Assembly (NCBI GenBank): GCA_037962975.1
Contig: CM075670.1
Coordinates: 155,500,501-155,564,500, forward strand
DNA length: 64,000 nucleotides
Direction of reading: 5' to 3'
From: Clitoria ternatea
Taxonomy: Eukaryota > Streptophyta > Magnoliopsida > Fabales > Fabaceae
Shown here: positions 33,845 to 46,008 of the stretch, piece by piece
Layout: the number at the start of each line of letters is the position of its first letter
Position numbering within the stretch: position 1 is the first letter of the stretch
Program-made: the position numbers and the translations under genes
The notes under the pieces: generated by a model
Database searches by the model: none
Told to the model about the DNA's origin: nothing
The model's input: the letters and a program-made list of their open reading frames with translations, nothing else

Positions 33845-36800
33845 TATAACATCCCGATTTAATAATTAATTACCAAATGAAAAATAAATCACTAAAAATA
33901 ATAATTGCAAAGTGGGGAAATTATTTATTAATTATAATTAACTTAATTAATTTAACTAAGGAAATAAAGGCAGATTAGTTGTAACTATGTGTGTGTGACG
34001 CATGTGGGAGCTGCTGCTGTGCACGATTTCCCACCCTACTTTTCCCTTCTCCCTGCATGCATATATGTGCTACTGGGCCACTTTATTATTCTTTTTTCCC
34101 TTCAGACTTCTCTCCCTTCCGTTCTCTCTTCTTTTCTTCTTCTTCTTCACTCTTTGATCTTCTTCTTTCTCCTCTGTTCTCTGTTTCTGTGAGCTCGCGA
34201 CAGTGGTGCCTAAGGATCGGAGTCCTCCTTCCTTCCTCGACAAGCCAGAGAAGGTGAGAGTGTGCATTTCCCTCTGCATGCAACACGTTTCCTTCCTCGC
34301 TGTTCCTTCGTCTCCTTCCTCGTCATCTTCTCCTCTACCCAACTCAGCGACGTTGAGATGCCCTGAATCAGGAACCCTCCCTTGCTGGCAAAATCAGATT
34401 GTTTGTGGGTGTTGAAATAGCTTTGAGTTCTCCATGCAGAGTGCTGAACCCAACGTCTGAGCCCAGTGGTTGTGTGGGTTAGGGGAAATGGTTGAAGGAC
34501 AACTGGTCAGCATTGTTAGCTCGAGGATGCTTCTGGTTCTTCCAAGCTGTGAGTTGAGTGACTCAGTGTTCCTCTAGAACAGTGTATCGTGGTGACCGAC
34601 TGGAAGCTTCATTCCAGGTAGGGGGTATCTTCTATCTTAAACGCATGGATTATTAACGGGTTCCGGGTGCTAATAGCTTACCGATTCTGTATTTGATTCT
34701 GTGATATGTTTGCATGTGGAGTCTGTGATACCGGATGCATGATGCTTATGAACCAAGAGTTGTATGTTTAGTTCCGTCCATTGATTGCATGTTAGTAGTT
34801 CTGAGGAGTGTTGAATAGTTGCATGAAAAGAATATGCTAAGGTACTATTGATGATTGCCGTGTGACTTATATGCCATGCATGTTATTCTGAGTTGAAGTG
34901 CTGACTGTATGAGAGAAGGTGTTGACTTGATGAATTTGATGTTATGTAATACCGATTGCATGAGATGCATGTGCTGTTTGAGTTCTGGTGATATGCTATG
35001 CCGATTGCATGAGATGCATGTGTTATTGAGTTCTGCTGATGCCTAGCACCGATTGCATGAGATGTATGTGTTGTTGAGTTCTGCTGATGCCTAGCATCGA
35101 TTGCATGAAATGCATGTGCTGTTTGCGTTCTAATGATGTATGATGCAGATTGCATGATATGCATGTATTACTGTGTATATGAATTCTGTGTTGTGTGATG
35201 AATCCGCGTATGGTGCATGGGATGCGTTTGTGCTGGGAGCACGTAGTGTGGCACACTACCATCGGTTATTAAAGCGTGGGACGCTGTGAAATCCTTGAGT
35301 GGGACTTAAGGTAGCCCTTGAGTGGGACTCAGACTGCCTGTGAACACCTCCGTTGGCGCTGAGAGCGTTGGTGTCACCTTGTGGGCAAACGGTTGGGTAC
35401 CCGTAAAATGGCCAAGCAGCTGGGAGCTGAATTGATAGCTGAGAGCTATGTATAAAAAGGCTGGGAGCCTACGTTGCAACGTCAAAAACCGATTACACAC
35501 AAATGCGGAACCAAGTGCAATAATCTGTGCATATGTACTGCTGATGTTGATTGGAATTTGATTATGCATGTGATGATGTTAATGAGATGATGAATGTATA
35601 TAACCGAGTGAATTATTCTGTGTGCATATGCTGTGGATGCTGACTGAAATCTGTTCTATGAATATATATATCAATGTTATTGAAATGTTATGTGTGTATA
35701 GCCGAGTGAGAACTGTTGGATTCTGATCGGAAATTGTTGAATATGTGCGTTCTGATTCATTGGCATTATAAGGTTATTAGTTGTTGTTATGTTAATGTTA
35801 TTGAAATGATATGTGTATATGGCCAAGTGACAACTGGTGGATTCCGATCGGTAAAGGTCTTATGTGTGTCCTGGTTGATTAGTGTTGTTCTGACTTAATT
35901 ATTGCCATGTATAATTATGTATATATATTGTTGCATAACTGTGGGTCAACCCCAGTCAGTATCCATCATTTAATATTTAAGATGCTCACCCCCTACACCA
36001 TTTTTCAGTGTGTGCAGGACGGACTCGGAAATGATGATAGGGCCTCAAGTCTGAGTGTGGTGCACTCCAACTATTGAGTGCTTGTGTTGCATTTATTACG
36101 CTTAGTCAGTGTAGCCTTGGCCGACTCTCATGTAAAATGATAATTAAACAAATTTATTTATAAAGATTGACTTTGAGAAGTATAGTCATGGTGTCACTTG
36201 TATGGATCTGTAAATATTGGTAAATGTTAATGTTAAGTTAATGAGTATTCCGAGTATATGGTTACATATATATGGGTCGATACATTGGATTGTGGGCAGG
36301 TTTATATCTCTGGGAAGGTATATTTATGCATAAGTGCTTTATGTTGATTTGGTGCTTCTTACCGACTGGGAGAACTGATGTCGAGTGAATAACTCTAAGT
36401 TGTTGAACCCTGAGAGGAATATAGGAGATTAAGATCCAGTTCCGAGTGAGGATTACTGGGTGGCTTTTCCGAGTGAATACGCTTGAGTGATTCTGAGCGA
36501 AAGATATAAGTAAGCCCCGAGTGAGGAAGAGTTTGTATTCCCGAGTGGAAACCTCGAGTGATCGTCTTCTGAGACAGGAGTTAGTGTAGTGGTTTAGAGT
36601 GGAATGGATTCTAAGAGTATGATAATCCGAGTGAATAATGTAAAATCCGAGTGAGTGAGGATCTGTATTCCGGGTGGTTAAGATTAGACTAAGTCCGAGT
36701 GGGGATTGACTTAATGATTTTCCCTGAGCGAACAAGATGTCCTATGCCGAGTGGACTAGCTATCATTTTCCGAGTGAATGAGTCGTATGATATCTCTGGA

Positions 36801-37160
36801 TCCCGAGTGTCTGAATAGCCGAGTGTAGTTACTCACTGCAGCGAACAAAGTATTCGCCCAGCGAGTTTGATCTGATAGGAGGCTGTTGCCTTTGGCTTCT
36901 CTCAAGCGCAGAGTCCTTCACTCGGAAAGTGGGCAGCCTCGCTCAAGTGTACTGGTCCTCGCTTGGGCGAGTGTACGTTATGTTGGCTTTCGCTTGAACG
37001 CTTCTGTGACTCCCTGGGTGTATGCCTGTTCCAATCGGTTTTGTTCTTCTCCTGCCTTCCATGCCCGTATTTCTTTGTATCCGGTTATTCTTGGTTTTAT
37101 TTTGAAAAATTTCCCGTGTTTTTTTTGGGTTTATTTATTCATTAATTTAAGGGTGTTACA
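33845..37160 (+). repeat. Element D 3' LTR (3316 bp)
   Basis: Matches 24752-28065. The first dinucleotide is TA instead of TG (a G-to-A change), which would impair integrase recognition of this end. Donor-like GT at 34618, hairpin series 35214-35482, acceptor-like AG 36007-36008, CCGAGTG and dyad arrays 36380-36990. Confidence 0.93.
35214..35482 (+). repeat. GRG-centred inverted repeats, 3' LTR copy of D
   Basis: Same series as 26118-26386. Changes are informative: the seven-base stem keeps both arms while its centre becomes GGC, and the CCTTGAGT/ACTTAAGG stem shows a G-T pair where the 5' copy has an A-C mismatch. Confidence 0.8.
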
Positions 37161-37165
37161 GACTC

Positions 37166-37441
37166 TATTCCGAGTGGGAGACTATCCGAGTGTATGAGTC
37201 GCTTCAGCGAATAAATCCTCGCTCTAGTGAGTGTAGCCGCTTATTTATTTTCGTCCGCTGATTCCCGTAGCTGGAGCCACGTCTGTTAATGTGTAATATT
37301 CTGACCCGGCCTTCTCTTTTCTGAGTCGGATTTCTACTCTTCTTAATCTTCAATTGCTTATTTTGCCCATGAATACCCTATGATCTTTGGGAAAAAATTT
37401 TCCCTGTCTCGGGTTGCTGTTATCTAGACCAGGTTGTTTCA
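37166..37441 (+). repeat. Element B 3' LTR, right part
   Basis: Resumes immediately after the GACTC duplication of D and matches 17299-17574 to the end GGTTGTTTCA. Confidence 0.9.
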
Positions 37442-38274
37442 AAATTCGCTCAGGCGAATGGCCCAAGCGAGACTCGGTGGGAATTAGTGTCTGGTCACTG
37501 GACCATTTCACTTAGGCGAGTTAGTCATTGTCCGATGGTCGCTCAAGCGAGGGAAAGTATGGATTGGCACTGGACCATTTTCACCCAAGCGAGCTCTACC
37601 TCACCCAAGCAAAAATGGGGCAGTGAGCTTCTGTGGTTGCTGGAGCAATCTCGCTCAAGCGGGATGAAATTCACCCAAGCGAGATTGATTCCAGTATCAT
37701 ACTTCTTCTCTCGCTCAAGCGCCTCATTGGCTCACCCAGGTTGGGCTTTTGCTTCTCGCTCAAGCGAGATGGGGCTCGCTCAAGCAAGAGGAGCCCCTGA
37801 TGCTTAATATCTTTTCTCGCTCAGCCTTTCTTATGCTCGCTCAAGCGTCACTATGTGTGCTCGCTCAAGCAAGTATGGCCCCCACTCGAGCGAGTAGCCA
37901 CCTGATGCCCCACTTGTTTTATTTCAAATAAATTATATTTCTATTGCATAAAACCCTTATCATGCTTCATCTTAAAGGTATTTTGGAGTATATCATGATT
38001 CTCTACGCTATATGAAATACATTCCATGATCTCATGAAATCTCTTCTCTTGAAATTTCATCATGCAACAATTAAATTAATTAATTCTTCCGCTAATTTTA
38101 ATTGGAAAATTATTATAAAATAATCCTTTAATTTACCCTCTCATATCTTCATATATGGGAGTGGTTTATCATAGATCCAGGTGTTGTATTAAAAGCTTCA
38201 CAACTTATTTTCTCTTCATTGAATAATGATCTTAAAATCGTGAAAAATTTCCCTGTATTTCCGGGGGCGCCGCA
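37442..38274 (+). repeat. Element C 5' LTR, right fragment (833 bp)
   Basis: Matches 58860-59701 of the C 3' LTR from ATTCRCTCAGGCGAATGG to the end GGGGGCGCCGCA. The left 3.18 kb is missing, and the fragment abuts the end of element B. Confidence 0.9.
37445..37895. repeat. CGCTCAAGCG dyad array, C 5' LTR copy
   Basis: Same array as 58792-59320, with several motifs decayed from CG to CA or TG. CCTGATGC occurs near 37796 and 37902. Confidence 0.8.
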
Positions 38275-38277
38275 GCC

Positions 38278-38289
38278 TGGTATCAGAGC
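38278..38289 (+). other. Primer-binding site of element C (tRNA-iMet)
   Basis: TGGTATCAGAGC three bases past the LTR end. Confidence 0.9.
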
Positions 38290-38637
38290 AAGGTTTGCTC
38301 TTAATACGATTATGATTGATGTTATTTATGTGATTGTTACCTATGAATAAAGTATATGGGCTATGAATGATTGATTTATGGACTATTTGGGTGAATTATG
38401 ATGATTATAATTGAATTAAGATTGATGCAATTGTTGTTGAGTCCGGCCAAGAGTCCTTACACTATTTACCTCTAATGATGAATATGTTGTGACCATGTAT
38501 TGAAAATTATAAGATCATGTGATGTAGACCATGATAGGCCTATGAGTGCTAAAATTCTTGAATTCATGAGTCAAAAAGTTATTGTTTGGTCTAGTATACT
38601 TATGTGTGAGCCCTGTTTTAATGTTTAGGCATAAGAT

Positions 38638-39140
38638 ATGGTTGGTAGAACAAATCGTGAGGCTACTGCTATGGCAAATGCCTTAAACTGCTTTGCCAAT
38701 CTCTTGGAAAGACAAGGCCAGCTGAACATGGGACAAGGCTCCCGAGGTCTTGACTTGTTTCTCAAGAGGAAACCTTTAGAGTTTCATCGAGGTTATAAGC
38801 CGGAAGATGCATATGCTTGGATCAATGACTTGGAAAGAATCTATGCTAGCTTCGAATGCTCTGAAGCGCAAAAGGTGGAGTATGCGGTCTTTATGATCCA
38901 CGATGAAGCCGAAGCTTGGTGGCGTCTTACTAGGGGGCGCATGATATCCATTGATGTTCCCTTGGTTTGGGAAAACTTCAAGGTGGAATTCTTGAAGAAA
39001 TACTTTCCGGATAGCTATAGAAGCAAAAAGGAGCTTGAGTTTATGGAGCTTAAGCAAGGTGGTATGACGGTTGAGGAGTATGCCTCCAAGTTTGAGGAAC
39101 TATGTACATTTTATCCGCCCTATCCACAAGAGGGTACGGA
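38638..39140 (+). pseudogene. gag: Element C Gag, N-terminal part, interrupted by element G
   Basis: ATG 38638 opens an uninterrupted Tekay-type Gag resembling B (MVGRTNREATAMANALNCF.., then LDLFLKRKPLEF, WINDLERIYASF, EEYASKFEELCTFYPPY). This is the capsid-like core that assembles into particles. The frame reaches Thr-Glu-Ala and is cut by the G insertion at the AGCTT duplication. Beyond 39146 the open frame only reads into the G LTR and stops at 39166-39168. The Gag frame resumes at 51562. This is the best preserved coding stretch of element C. Confidence 0.9.
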
Positions 39141-39145
39141 AGCTT
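39141..39145. repeat. Left target-site duplication of element G (AGCTT)
   Basis: AGCTT here and at 51557-51561 flank G exactly. Removing G and one copy restores the Gag codons across the site. Confidence 0.93.
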
Positions 39146-40521
39146 TGATAAGTGTCATTTCACAGTAATTTAATACTTCAATTAAACTCATTTTTTAGAG
39201 AATTTAACCAGATTAGTAATTAATCAAGCGTGACCTTGGACATCAATGGTGAGCTTGAGCGTGGATTTATGCAGCTTAAGCGTGATTAAAAGAGAGCATC
39301 AGGACCCTTCCACGCTCAAGCGTGAGAAAGGGCCGCTCAAGCGTGAGCTCGAGCTCGCCTGAGCGTGGAAGAAGCATGAAGCAGATATGCTGGATAGGAA
39401 GGCCACACTTGAGCGTGGTTCGGATGGTTTAAGCGTAAGACAACCAGTGAGCATCAGGACCCTCCACGCTTGAACGTAACCAGTGAGCTTAAGCATGACT
39501 CATGCAGTATGGGATTTTTTAATTTAATATTCACCAATGGTGCGATGCCAACTCAACCATTTTCTTGTGTTTCTACATGTCTCCGAATAATCCTTCATGG
39601 GCTCTATGCAAGTGGCAAGGGAAGCTGAAGCATAACCCCAATAAATCAAGCAGAAAACAGGACATCAAAGATCATCACTTCATCTCCTTCATATCATCAA
39701 ACATATTTCCTGCATTTTTCACTCTGTATTCATTTCCAAATTTTCTTAAGTGAAAATGCATAGCATGAGTAACTAATTTCCCTTATTGGGATTGGTTGTA
39801 ATCAAATCAAACCTGAAGTAATGCTGCTGTAAGTTTTCATTTATGTTAATGAGATTTGATAGTTTTTGTATTTCATTCTGCCATTAATGCCTGAAGATAC
39901 TTGATCACTATTTTCTTGTTTTAAGTTTTCTTAAGTATACTGGGAAGTAACTTTTGAGAGGAGAACTGAATGAAATACTCATTGTGAGTAGCTGACCAGG
40001 GGTGGCATCTAATGCAATAAACGTCAAAACAATCGATCGGTAATGCTGGAATGATTTTCAAAGTGACTGAGGGATCAGCGGTTTGAAATCATTCTTATAA
40101 ATTTTGTAGTCGAGGGATCGATACAAATGACTTTGATTGTGACGTAGAAACTATTATTTCAATTTACATACATGCAAATTTAGTTAGCTTACGAAGGGTG
40201 CGATGCGATGAAACCAATCCCAGTTTTCCAAATCTGATTTTTACCCAAACACTTTACTGTCATTATTATTCAATACTTGCTACTTACTTTATATTCAATC
40301 TTTTGCATAACAAAACCAATCCAAACCTTTTGTCAAAACTCTATTCAAGAACTAAGATCTTCAAACCAACACCTCCTCAGTAGAACGACATCCTTACTAT
40401 ACTACAATCACTATGTTTAAGCTTGGCACAACCATTCCATTGAGTTCATATTATACAAACTTGATTCTCTTTCCTTGAACTCTTCATTTCTTTGTATGAT
40501 ACACATAAAAATTCCATACCA
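39146..40521 (+). repeat. Element G 5' LTR (1376 bp)
   Basis: Matches the 3' LTR 49967-51556 except for a deletion of about 214 bp near 39226 (equivalent to 50047-50261), with AAGCRTGA at both edges. CGCTCAAGCG-type dyads lie at 39227-39500, upstream of a degenerate TATA (CAATAAATC near 39640). Confidence 0.93.
39227..39500. repeat. CACGCTCAAGCGTG dyad array, G 5' LTR
   Basis: A perfect 14-bp dyad lies at 39311-39324, with many partial copies (GCTTGAGCGTGG, GCTTAAGCGTGA, CACTTGAGCGTGG). GCATCAGG precedes two of them (near 39297 and 39454). Confidence 0.8.
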
Positions 40522-40526
40522 AGTTT

Positions 40527-40544
40527 TGGCGCCGCAGCCGGGGA
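40527..40544 (+). other. Primer-binding site of element G (tRNA-Asp type)
   Basis: TGGCGCCGCAGCCGGGGA begins five bases after the LTR. Athila elements use a tRNA-Asp complement (TGGCGCCG..GCCGGGGA); two bases differ here. Confidence 0.8.
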
Positions 40545-40654
40545 GGTGATTTAAGTTTGAATATTTTAGTGTTGAATTAACAAAGACAGTGTAAATAAAT
40601 TTGTTTTCAATTTTTTTATTGTGTGGTAACTTGGCTATTTTGAGTACTTGATTT

Positions 40655-42069
40655 ATGATCTTGAAAGGACAGGGCACAAGAGAACAACTAGCATTTGATC
40701 CAGAAATAGATAGGTTCCTCAAGAAAATCAAGAAAGCCAAGCAAAACTTCCACACAGGACAAATTTCCTCTGATACAATGGATGTCAATAGCAACAATCA
40801 AAATCCACCAAGGAGAACACTGGAGATTACACTTTACAACAAGGACCCAGACATTACTCAAGCATTGCTATTCCAAACACAATAAGGGCTATAGAAATGA
40901 AACCTGCTTTTCTTAGTTTAATTAGTTCCCACCAATTTCATGGAATGACAAGTGAAGATCCATATACTCACTTGGCCACATTCTATGAATTAGTAGGAAC
41001 AATGGGCTTTGAACAGGAGATAATTGAAGCTGCATATCTAAGACTATTTCCTTTTTCTTTAGCAGGTAAAGCAAAGAAATGGCTCCAATCTCACCCAAAT
41101 CAAAGCTTGAACAGTTGGGACACAGTGGAAGAAAAATTCCTACACAGGTTCTTTCCACCAGTGAGATTTATCAAAGCCAAATCAGACATTACAACATTCA
41201 AACAGGGCCAAGACGAACCCTTCTGTGAAGCATGGGAACGTTTCAAATCCCTTTTGAGAAAATACCTAAATCATGGCTTGGAAGATATTGCCCAACTTAA
41301 TATCTTCTACAGTGGACTTAAAGCAGACACGAAAATGATACTGGATGCAGCAGCTGGAGGCACTATGATGACGGTGGATGCAGAACAAGCTACAAGAATT
41401 ATTGAAGCATTATCATCCACGGATTACCAAGCCCAGCATGATAGAACACAAGTCCAAAAGAAGGGAATATTGGAACTGAATCCAACAGATGCCATTTTAG
41501 CTCAAAATAAAATTTTGACTCAGCAAATTGAAGCTCTAACATAGCAAATGGCAAAACTCCCGCAGCAATTACATGCAGTTCAAACCTCTACAAACAATCA
41601 ACAATAACAATTGAAATGTAATTTTTATGGGGGAAAACATCAAAATGGACACTGTCAAGGAGAGCAAGGAGACCAATCCATCCCCTATATGAATGGTCAA
41701 AGTAAGCAGGGTAATTTTAATAACAATCCTTATTCTAACAACTTTTCACAGGGATGGAGAAATAATCAAAATGGTGGATAGAAGCAAGAGGCAAGCACTT
41801 CCAACAGACAACAACATTATCAACAAGGCCCTTCCTTGATAGAAAGAACATCAAAACTAGAGGACACTCTAGAAAAATTCATGCAGGTCTCAATCACCAA
41901 TCAGAAAAACACTAATGCTTCAATAAGAAACCTGGAGACTCAAGTGGGGCAATTGGCTCGTCAAATTATAGATCATCATAACTCTCAATTTGGAGCTAAT
42001 ACCCACCCAAACCCAAAGGAGCAATGCAAAGCAATCATAACAAGAAGTGGAAAGGTCACAGGACAATAA
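40655..42069 (+). pseudogene. gag: Element G Gag, inactivated
   Basis: The N-terminus (FDPEIDRFLKKIKK) leads to the Athila Gag core: MKPAFLSLISSHQFHG, then LFPFSLAGKAKKWLQSHP and FFPPVRF..AKSDITTF.Q (about 40897-41260). A degenerate zinc knuckle follows (CNFYGGKHQNGHC, about 41617-41655), with the second Cys changed to Tyr. A coiled-coil-like stretch (41836-41970) precedes KAIITRSGK. The frame changes near 40857, so N-terminus and core are out of phase. Stops lie at 41542, 41605 and 41779, each where Gln or Trp is expected. A second frame change near 42060 leads into the protease region. Confidence 0.88.
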
Positions 42070-45000
42070 GAAGAAAAGAGTGAAAAGGTTGAAAAAAAAT
42101 TATGAAAAAAAAATAAGAGAGGAAGTCGGTGAAGAGAAAAACAAAAAAAGTGATGATGTACATAAGAATGAGGATGAAGTTGAAAAAAAGAAAGAAATAA
42201 AAGAAGGGAAGAAGAAGGTAAACGACCCAGCACCACAGCTGAAAAGTTTGCTATATCCAAAGAACCCCTCAAAGATAGACAAAGAGAGGCAATTTGCAAG
42301 ATTCATGGACATCTTCAAAAGGTTACAAATAAACATACCTTTTGTGGAAGCCATGGAACAAATGCCAACATACGCAAAATTCATGAAGGATCTATTAACA
42401 AAGAAGAAAAGATTTTCTGAAGAAACAGTGGAACTCGCAGCAGGATGCAATGCCATTATTTAGAAAGCATTACCTTAGAAAACAAAAGATCCAGGGAGTT
42501 TCACAATTCCAGTAGGTACTTTACCAGTAGGGAAAGCACTCTTAGACTTGGGAGCTAGCATTAACCTAATGCCCCTCTCAATGGTGAAAAGAATTGGAGA
42601 TCTTAAGGTGAAACCAACACGAATGACTCTCCAGCTTGCTGATCAATCCATGAAGTTTCCATATGGCATAGCGGAGGATGTGCTGGTATGAGTTGACAAG
42701 TTCGTATTCCCTATAGATTTTGTCATCATGGACACTAAAGAAGATACAGAAGTACCTCTCATTTTGGGAAGGCCTTTCATGAAAACAGCAAAAGTAATTA
42801 TTGATGTGGACGATGGAAAACTAAAGGTAAGAGTGCAAGATGAGGAGGTGAACTCCAATGTGTTTGATGCAATAAAGTACCCAGCAGAGAAACAACAATG
42901 CTTTAAGATCGATATTGAAGAAATAGCTATCAAAGAGGAATCCAATGAATGGCTCAACAAAGATCCACTAAAGAAATTAATGACAACAGCTGAATCAAAT
43001 GAAAAAATGATGGAAGCTGACAAGGAGGTAAAAGACTTGAAAAATGATAAGCATGACATCCAAAAAGAAATTCATTATGAGAAGATGAAGCAAAAGAAGT
43101 CACACCAACAAAAGTGGAGCTAAAGGTGTTACCCTCACATTTGAAGTACGTTTTTCTTGACAAAGATGGTCAAAAACCTGTTATCATTAATGAGCAATTG
43201 TCAGAATCAGAAGAAAAACAATTAATTCAAGTATTAAAGGAGCACTCAACAGTAATTGGTTAGAAACTAGAGGACTTTAAAGGAATAAGTCCAGCTTACT
43301 GTATGCACCGCATTTACATGGAATAAGAATTCAAACCAATTGCCCAGCCGCAGAGATGTTTGAATCCAACCATGAAGGAAGTAGTCAAAGGGGAGGTAAT
43401 TAAATTATTAGAAGCTGGTATAATTTATCCAATATCTGATAGTTCTTGGGTGAGTCCTCTGCAGGTTGTTCCAAAGAAAGAAGGAGTAACTGTCATACAA
43501 AATGACAAAAGTGAATTGATTCCTACAAGAACAGTCACTGGATAGAGGATGTGCATTGACTATAGGAAACTAAACACTACAACCAGGAAAGATCATTTTC
43601 CTTTACCCTTCATAGATCAAATGTTAGAAAGACTTACAGGACAAGCCTATTATTGCTTTTTGGATGGATATTCAGGATACAACCAAATAGCTGTTGCACT
43701 AGAAGATCAAGAGAAAACTGTATTCATATGTCCTTTTGGGGTATTTGCATACAAAAAAATGCCCTTTGGATTATGTAACGCTCCTGCAACATTTCAAATG
43801 TGTATGCTAGCCATTTTCTCAGATTTGGTGGAAAAATGCATTGAAGTCTTCATGGATGATTTCTCTATTTTTGGTCCATCATTCGATCAATATTTGAAAA
43901 ATTTGAGCATAGTACTGAAAAGATGTGTGGAAACCAATTTAGTCTTAAATTGGGAAAAGTGCCACTTTATGGTCACGGAAGGCATTGTGCCGGGACATCA
44001 AATCTCCAAAAGAGGCATTGAAGTGGACAAAGCCAAAGTAGAAGTAATTGAGAAGCTGCCACCACCAGGGAACGTGAAAGGAGTGAGAAGCTTCTTGGGC
44101 CATGCAGGATTTTATCGAAGATTCATCAAGGACTTTTCCAAAATCGCAAATCCTTTGAGTAATCTCTTAAACAAAGACACTCCCTTTATTTTTGATGATT
44201 CTTGTCTGCATGCATTTGAAACTTTAAAACATAATTTAACTTGTGCACATGTGATAGTTGCTCCTGATTGGGAGTTAGATTTTGAAATAATGTGTGATGC
44301 CAGTGATTATGCCATTGGGGCCGTATTAGGACAAAGGAAGGAAAAAGTTTTTCATGTTATACACTATGCTAGGAAAGTTTTGAACCCTGCCCAAATAAAT
44401 TATGCAACAACAGAAAAAGAGCTGTTAGCAATAGTGTATGGCCTAGAAAAATTTAGATCTTATTTGATTGGTTCCCAAATCACTATTTTTACTGACCATG
44501 CTGCTATTAAATATCTGCTGAATAAACCTGACTCTAAGCCTAGGCTAATTAGATGGATCTTGCTAATGCAAGAATTCAATCTAGTAATCAAAGACAAAAA
44601 GGGCAGTGAAAATTTTATTGCAGATCATTTGTCTCGCCTTGTTAACAAGGAAGTCACGTTACTACAACCAGATGTGAATGAAGAATTCCCTAATGAGAAG
44701 CTACTAATGATAAAGGAAAGGCCATGGTTTGTAGACATGGAAAACTTTAAAGCCACAGGGGTGTTGCCTGAGGATCTTTCATGGCAACAAAAGAAAAAGT
44801 TTCTGAAGGATGCAAAACATTTCATATGGGAAGATCCATACCTGTTTAAACTTGGATCAGACCATATTTTAAGGAGATGTGTATCCCAAGAAGAAGCTAA
44901 CAGCATCTTATGGCACTGTCATAGCTCCCCATATGGAGGACACTTCAATGGGGAGAGAATTGCAGCTAAGGTCCTCCAATCAGGTTTTTATTGGCCATCA

Positions 45001-46008
45001 TTGTTTAAAGATGCTAATGTTTTTGTGCAACATTGTGATTTATGTTAGAAAATAGGTAGCATATCAAAAAGGAACGAAATACCACTAACTCCCATTCTTG
45101 AAATAGAAGTCTTCAATTGTTAGGGTATAGATTTTGTTGGACCTCTACCTACTTCATTTTCTAATGAGTACATTGTTGTAGCAGTGGACTATGTATCAAA
45201 GTGGGTTGAAGCCTTGGCCTGTGGTAAAGCTGATACCAAAACTGTTATCAAATTTCTTAAGAAGAACATTTTCAGCAGGTTTGGCACTCTAAGGGTACTG
45301 ATAAGCGACAGAGGTTCTCATTTCTGCAACACTCAACTTCAAAAATGTCTGGAACACTATGGGGTAAAGCATAAAGTAACCTCTCCATACCACCCTCAAG
45401 CCAATGGCCAAGTGAAAGTATCCAATAGAGAGATCAAGAGGATATTAGAAAATACAATTGGCCAGAACAGGAAGGATTGGTCCTTAAAGCTGGATGATGC
45501 TTTATGGGCATATAGAACAGCCTACAAGGCACCAACTGGATTTTCACCTTATCAGTTGGTGTATGGAAAGAATTGTCATCTTCCAGTAGAGCTTGAACAC
45601 AAGGCATTCTGGGCAATGAAAACTCTTAATTATGACCCAAAGGCATCAGCTCAAGAAAGAAAAATTCAGATGCACAGGTTAGAAGAATTGAGGATGGATG
45701 CCTATGAATCATCAAGAATCTTCAAGGAGAAAATGAAGGCTTACCATGACAGATACATTATGAAAAAGAATTTTTACCCAGGATAATCTGTGCTCCTTTT
45801 TAACTCAAGGATAAAATTGTTTCCAGGCAAACTAAAATCCAAATGGTCAGGACCATTCATTGTGAAAGAAGTAAGATCTTATGGGGCCATTGAATTACAA
45901 GACCCTAAGTCTGAGAGAACCTGGATTGTAAATGGTCAAAGACTCAAGCCTTATTTAGGAGGAGAGGTGGAGAAAGTCACCACCATCATTCAACTGACAG
46001 ATCCTTGA
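42070..46008 (+). pseudogene. pol: Element G Pol (protease, RT, RNase H, integrase), inactivated
   Basis: After a Lys/Glu-rich linker (42070-42230) come the protease with DLGASINLMP from 42545, reverse transcriptase (CIDYRKLN near 43552, FMDD at 43849-43860), RNase H (CDASDYAIGAVLGQ from 44293), integrase zinc finger (about 44914-45046) and catalytic core (VDYVSKWVEA near 45184, SDRGSHF near 45304, then PYHPQANGQVKVSNRE), and a C-terminal segment ending LKPYLGGEVE. Protease and RT lie in different frames, with a change near 43110. Stops at 42463, 42472, 42689, 43261, 43324, 43543, 45046, 45121 and 45784 interrupt it; the clearest replace Gln or Trp. The stretch 43549-45048 is open for 499 codons. 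Confidence 0.92.

Larger units (their letters stand above)
24752..37160 (+). mobile_element. Element D: decayed Tekay-type retrotransposon, non-autonomous
   Basis: A 12.4 kb insertion with two LTRs of about 3.3 kb, a perfect tRNA-iMet primer-binding site, a polypurine tract and a perfect GACTC duplication. The interior holds no usable open frame. After removing insert H it is about 4.1 kb and shows only scattered remnants of the integrase and chromodomain end. The primer-site-adjacent and polypurine-adjacent sequences resemble element B, a possible source of enzymes in the past. Confidence 0.92.

Noticed and set aside
36262..36735. 157-codon open frame on the minus strand
   Set aside because: It lies wholly inside the D 3' LTR, follows the CCGAGTG array (giving Leu-Gly/His-Ser-type repeats) and is shortened by stops in the 5' LTR copy at 27337-27642.
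39565..39753. 62-codon open frame conserved at 50600-50788
   Set aside because: It is conserved only because both copies are LTRs of element G; no recognisable product.
42100..42456. Minus-strand 118-codon frame opposite element G pol
   Set aside because: It is the shadow of the Lys/Glu-rich linker on the plus strand, read as Phe/Ser-rich.
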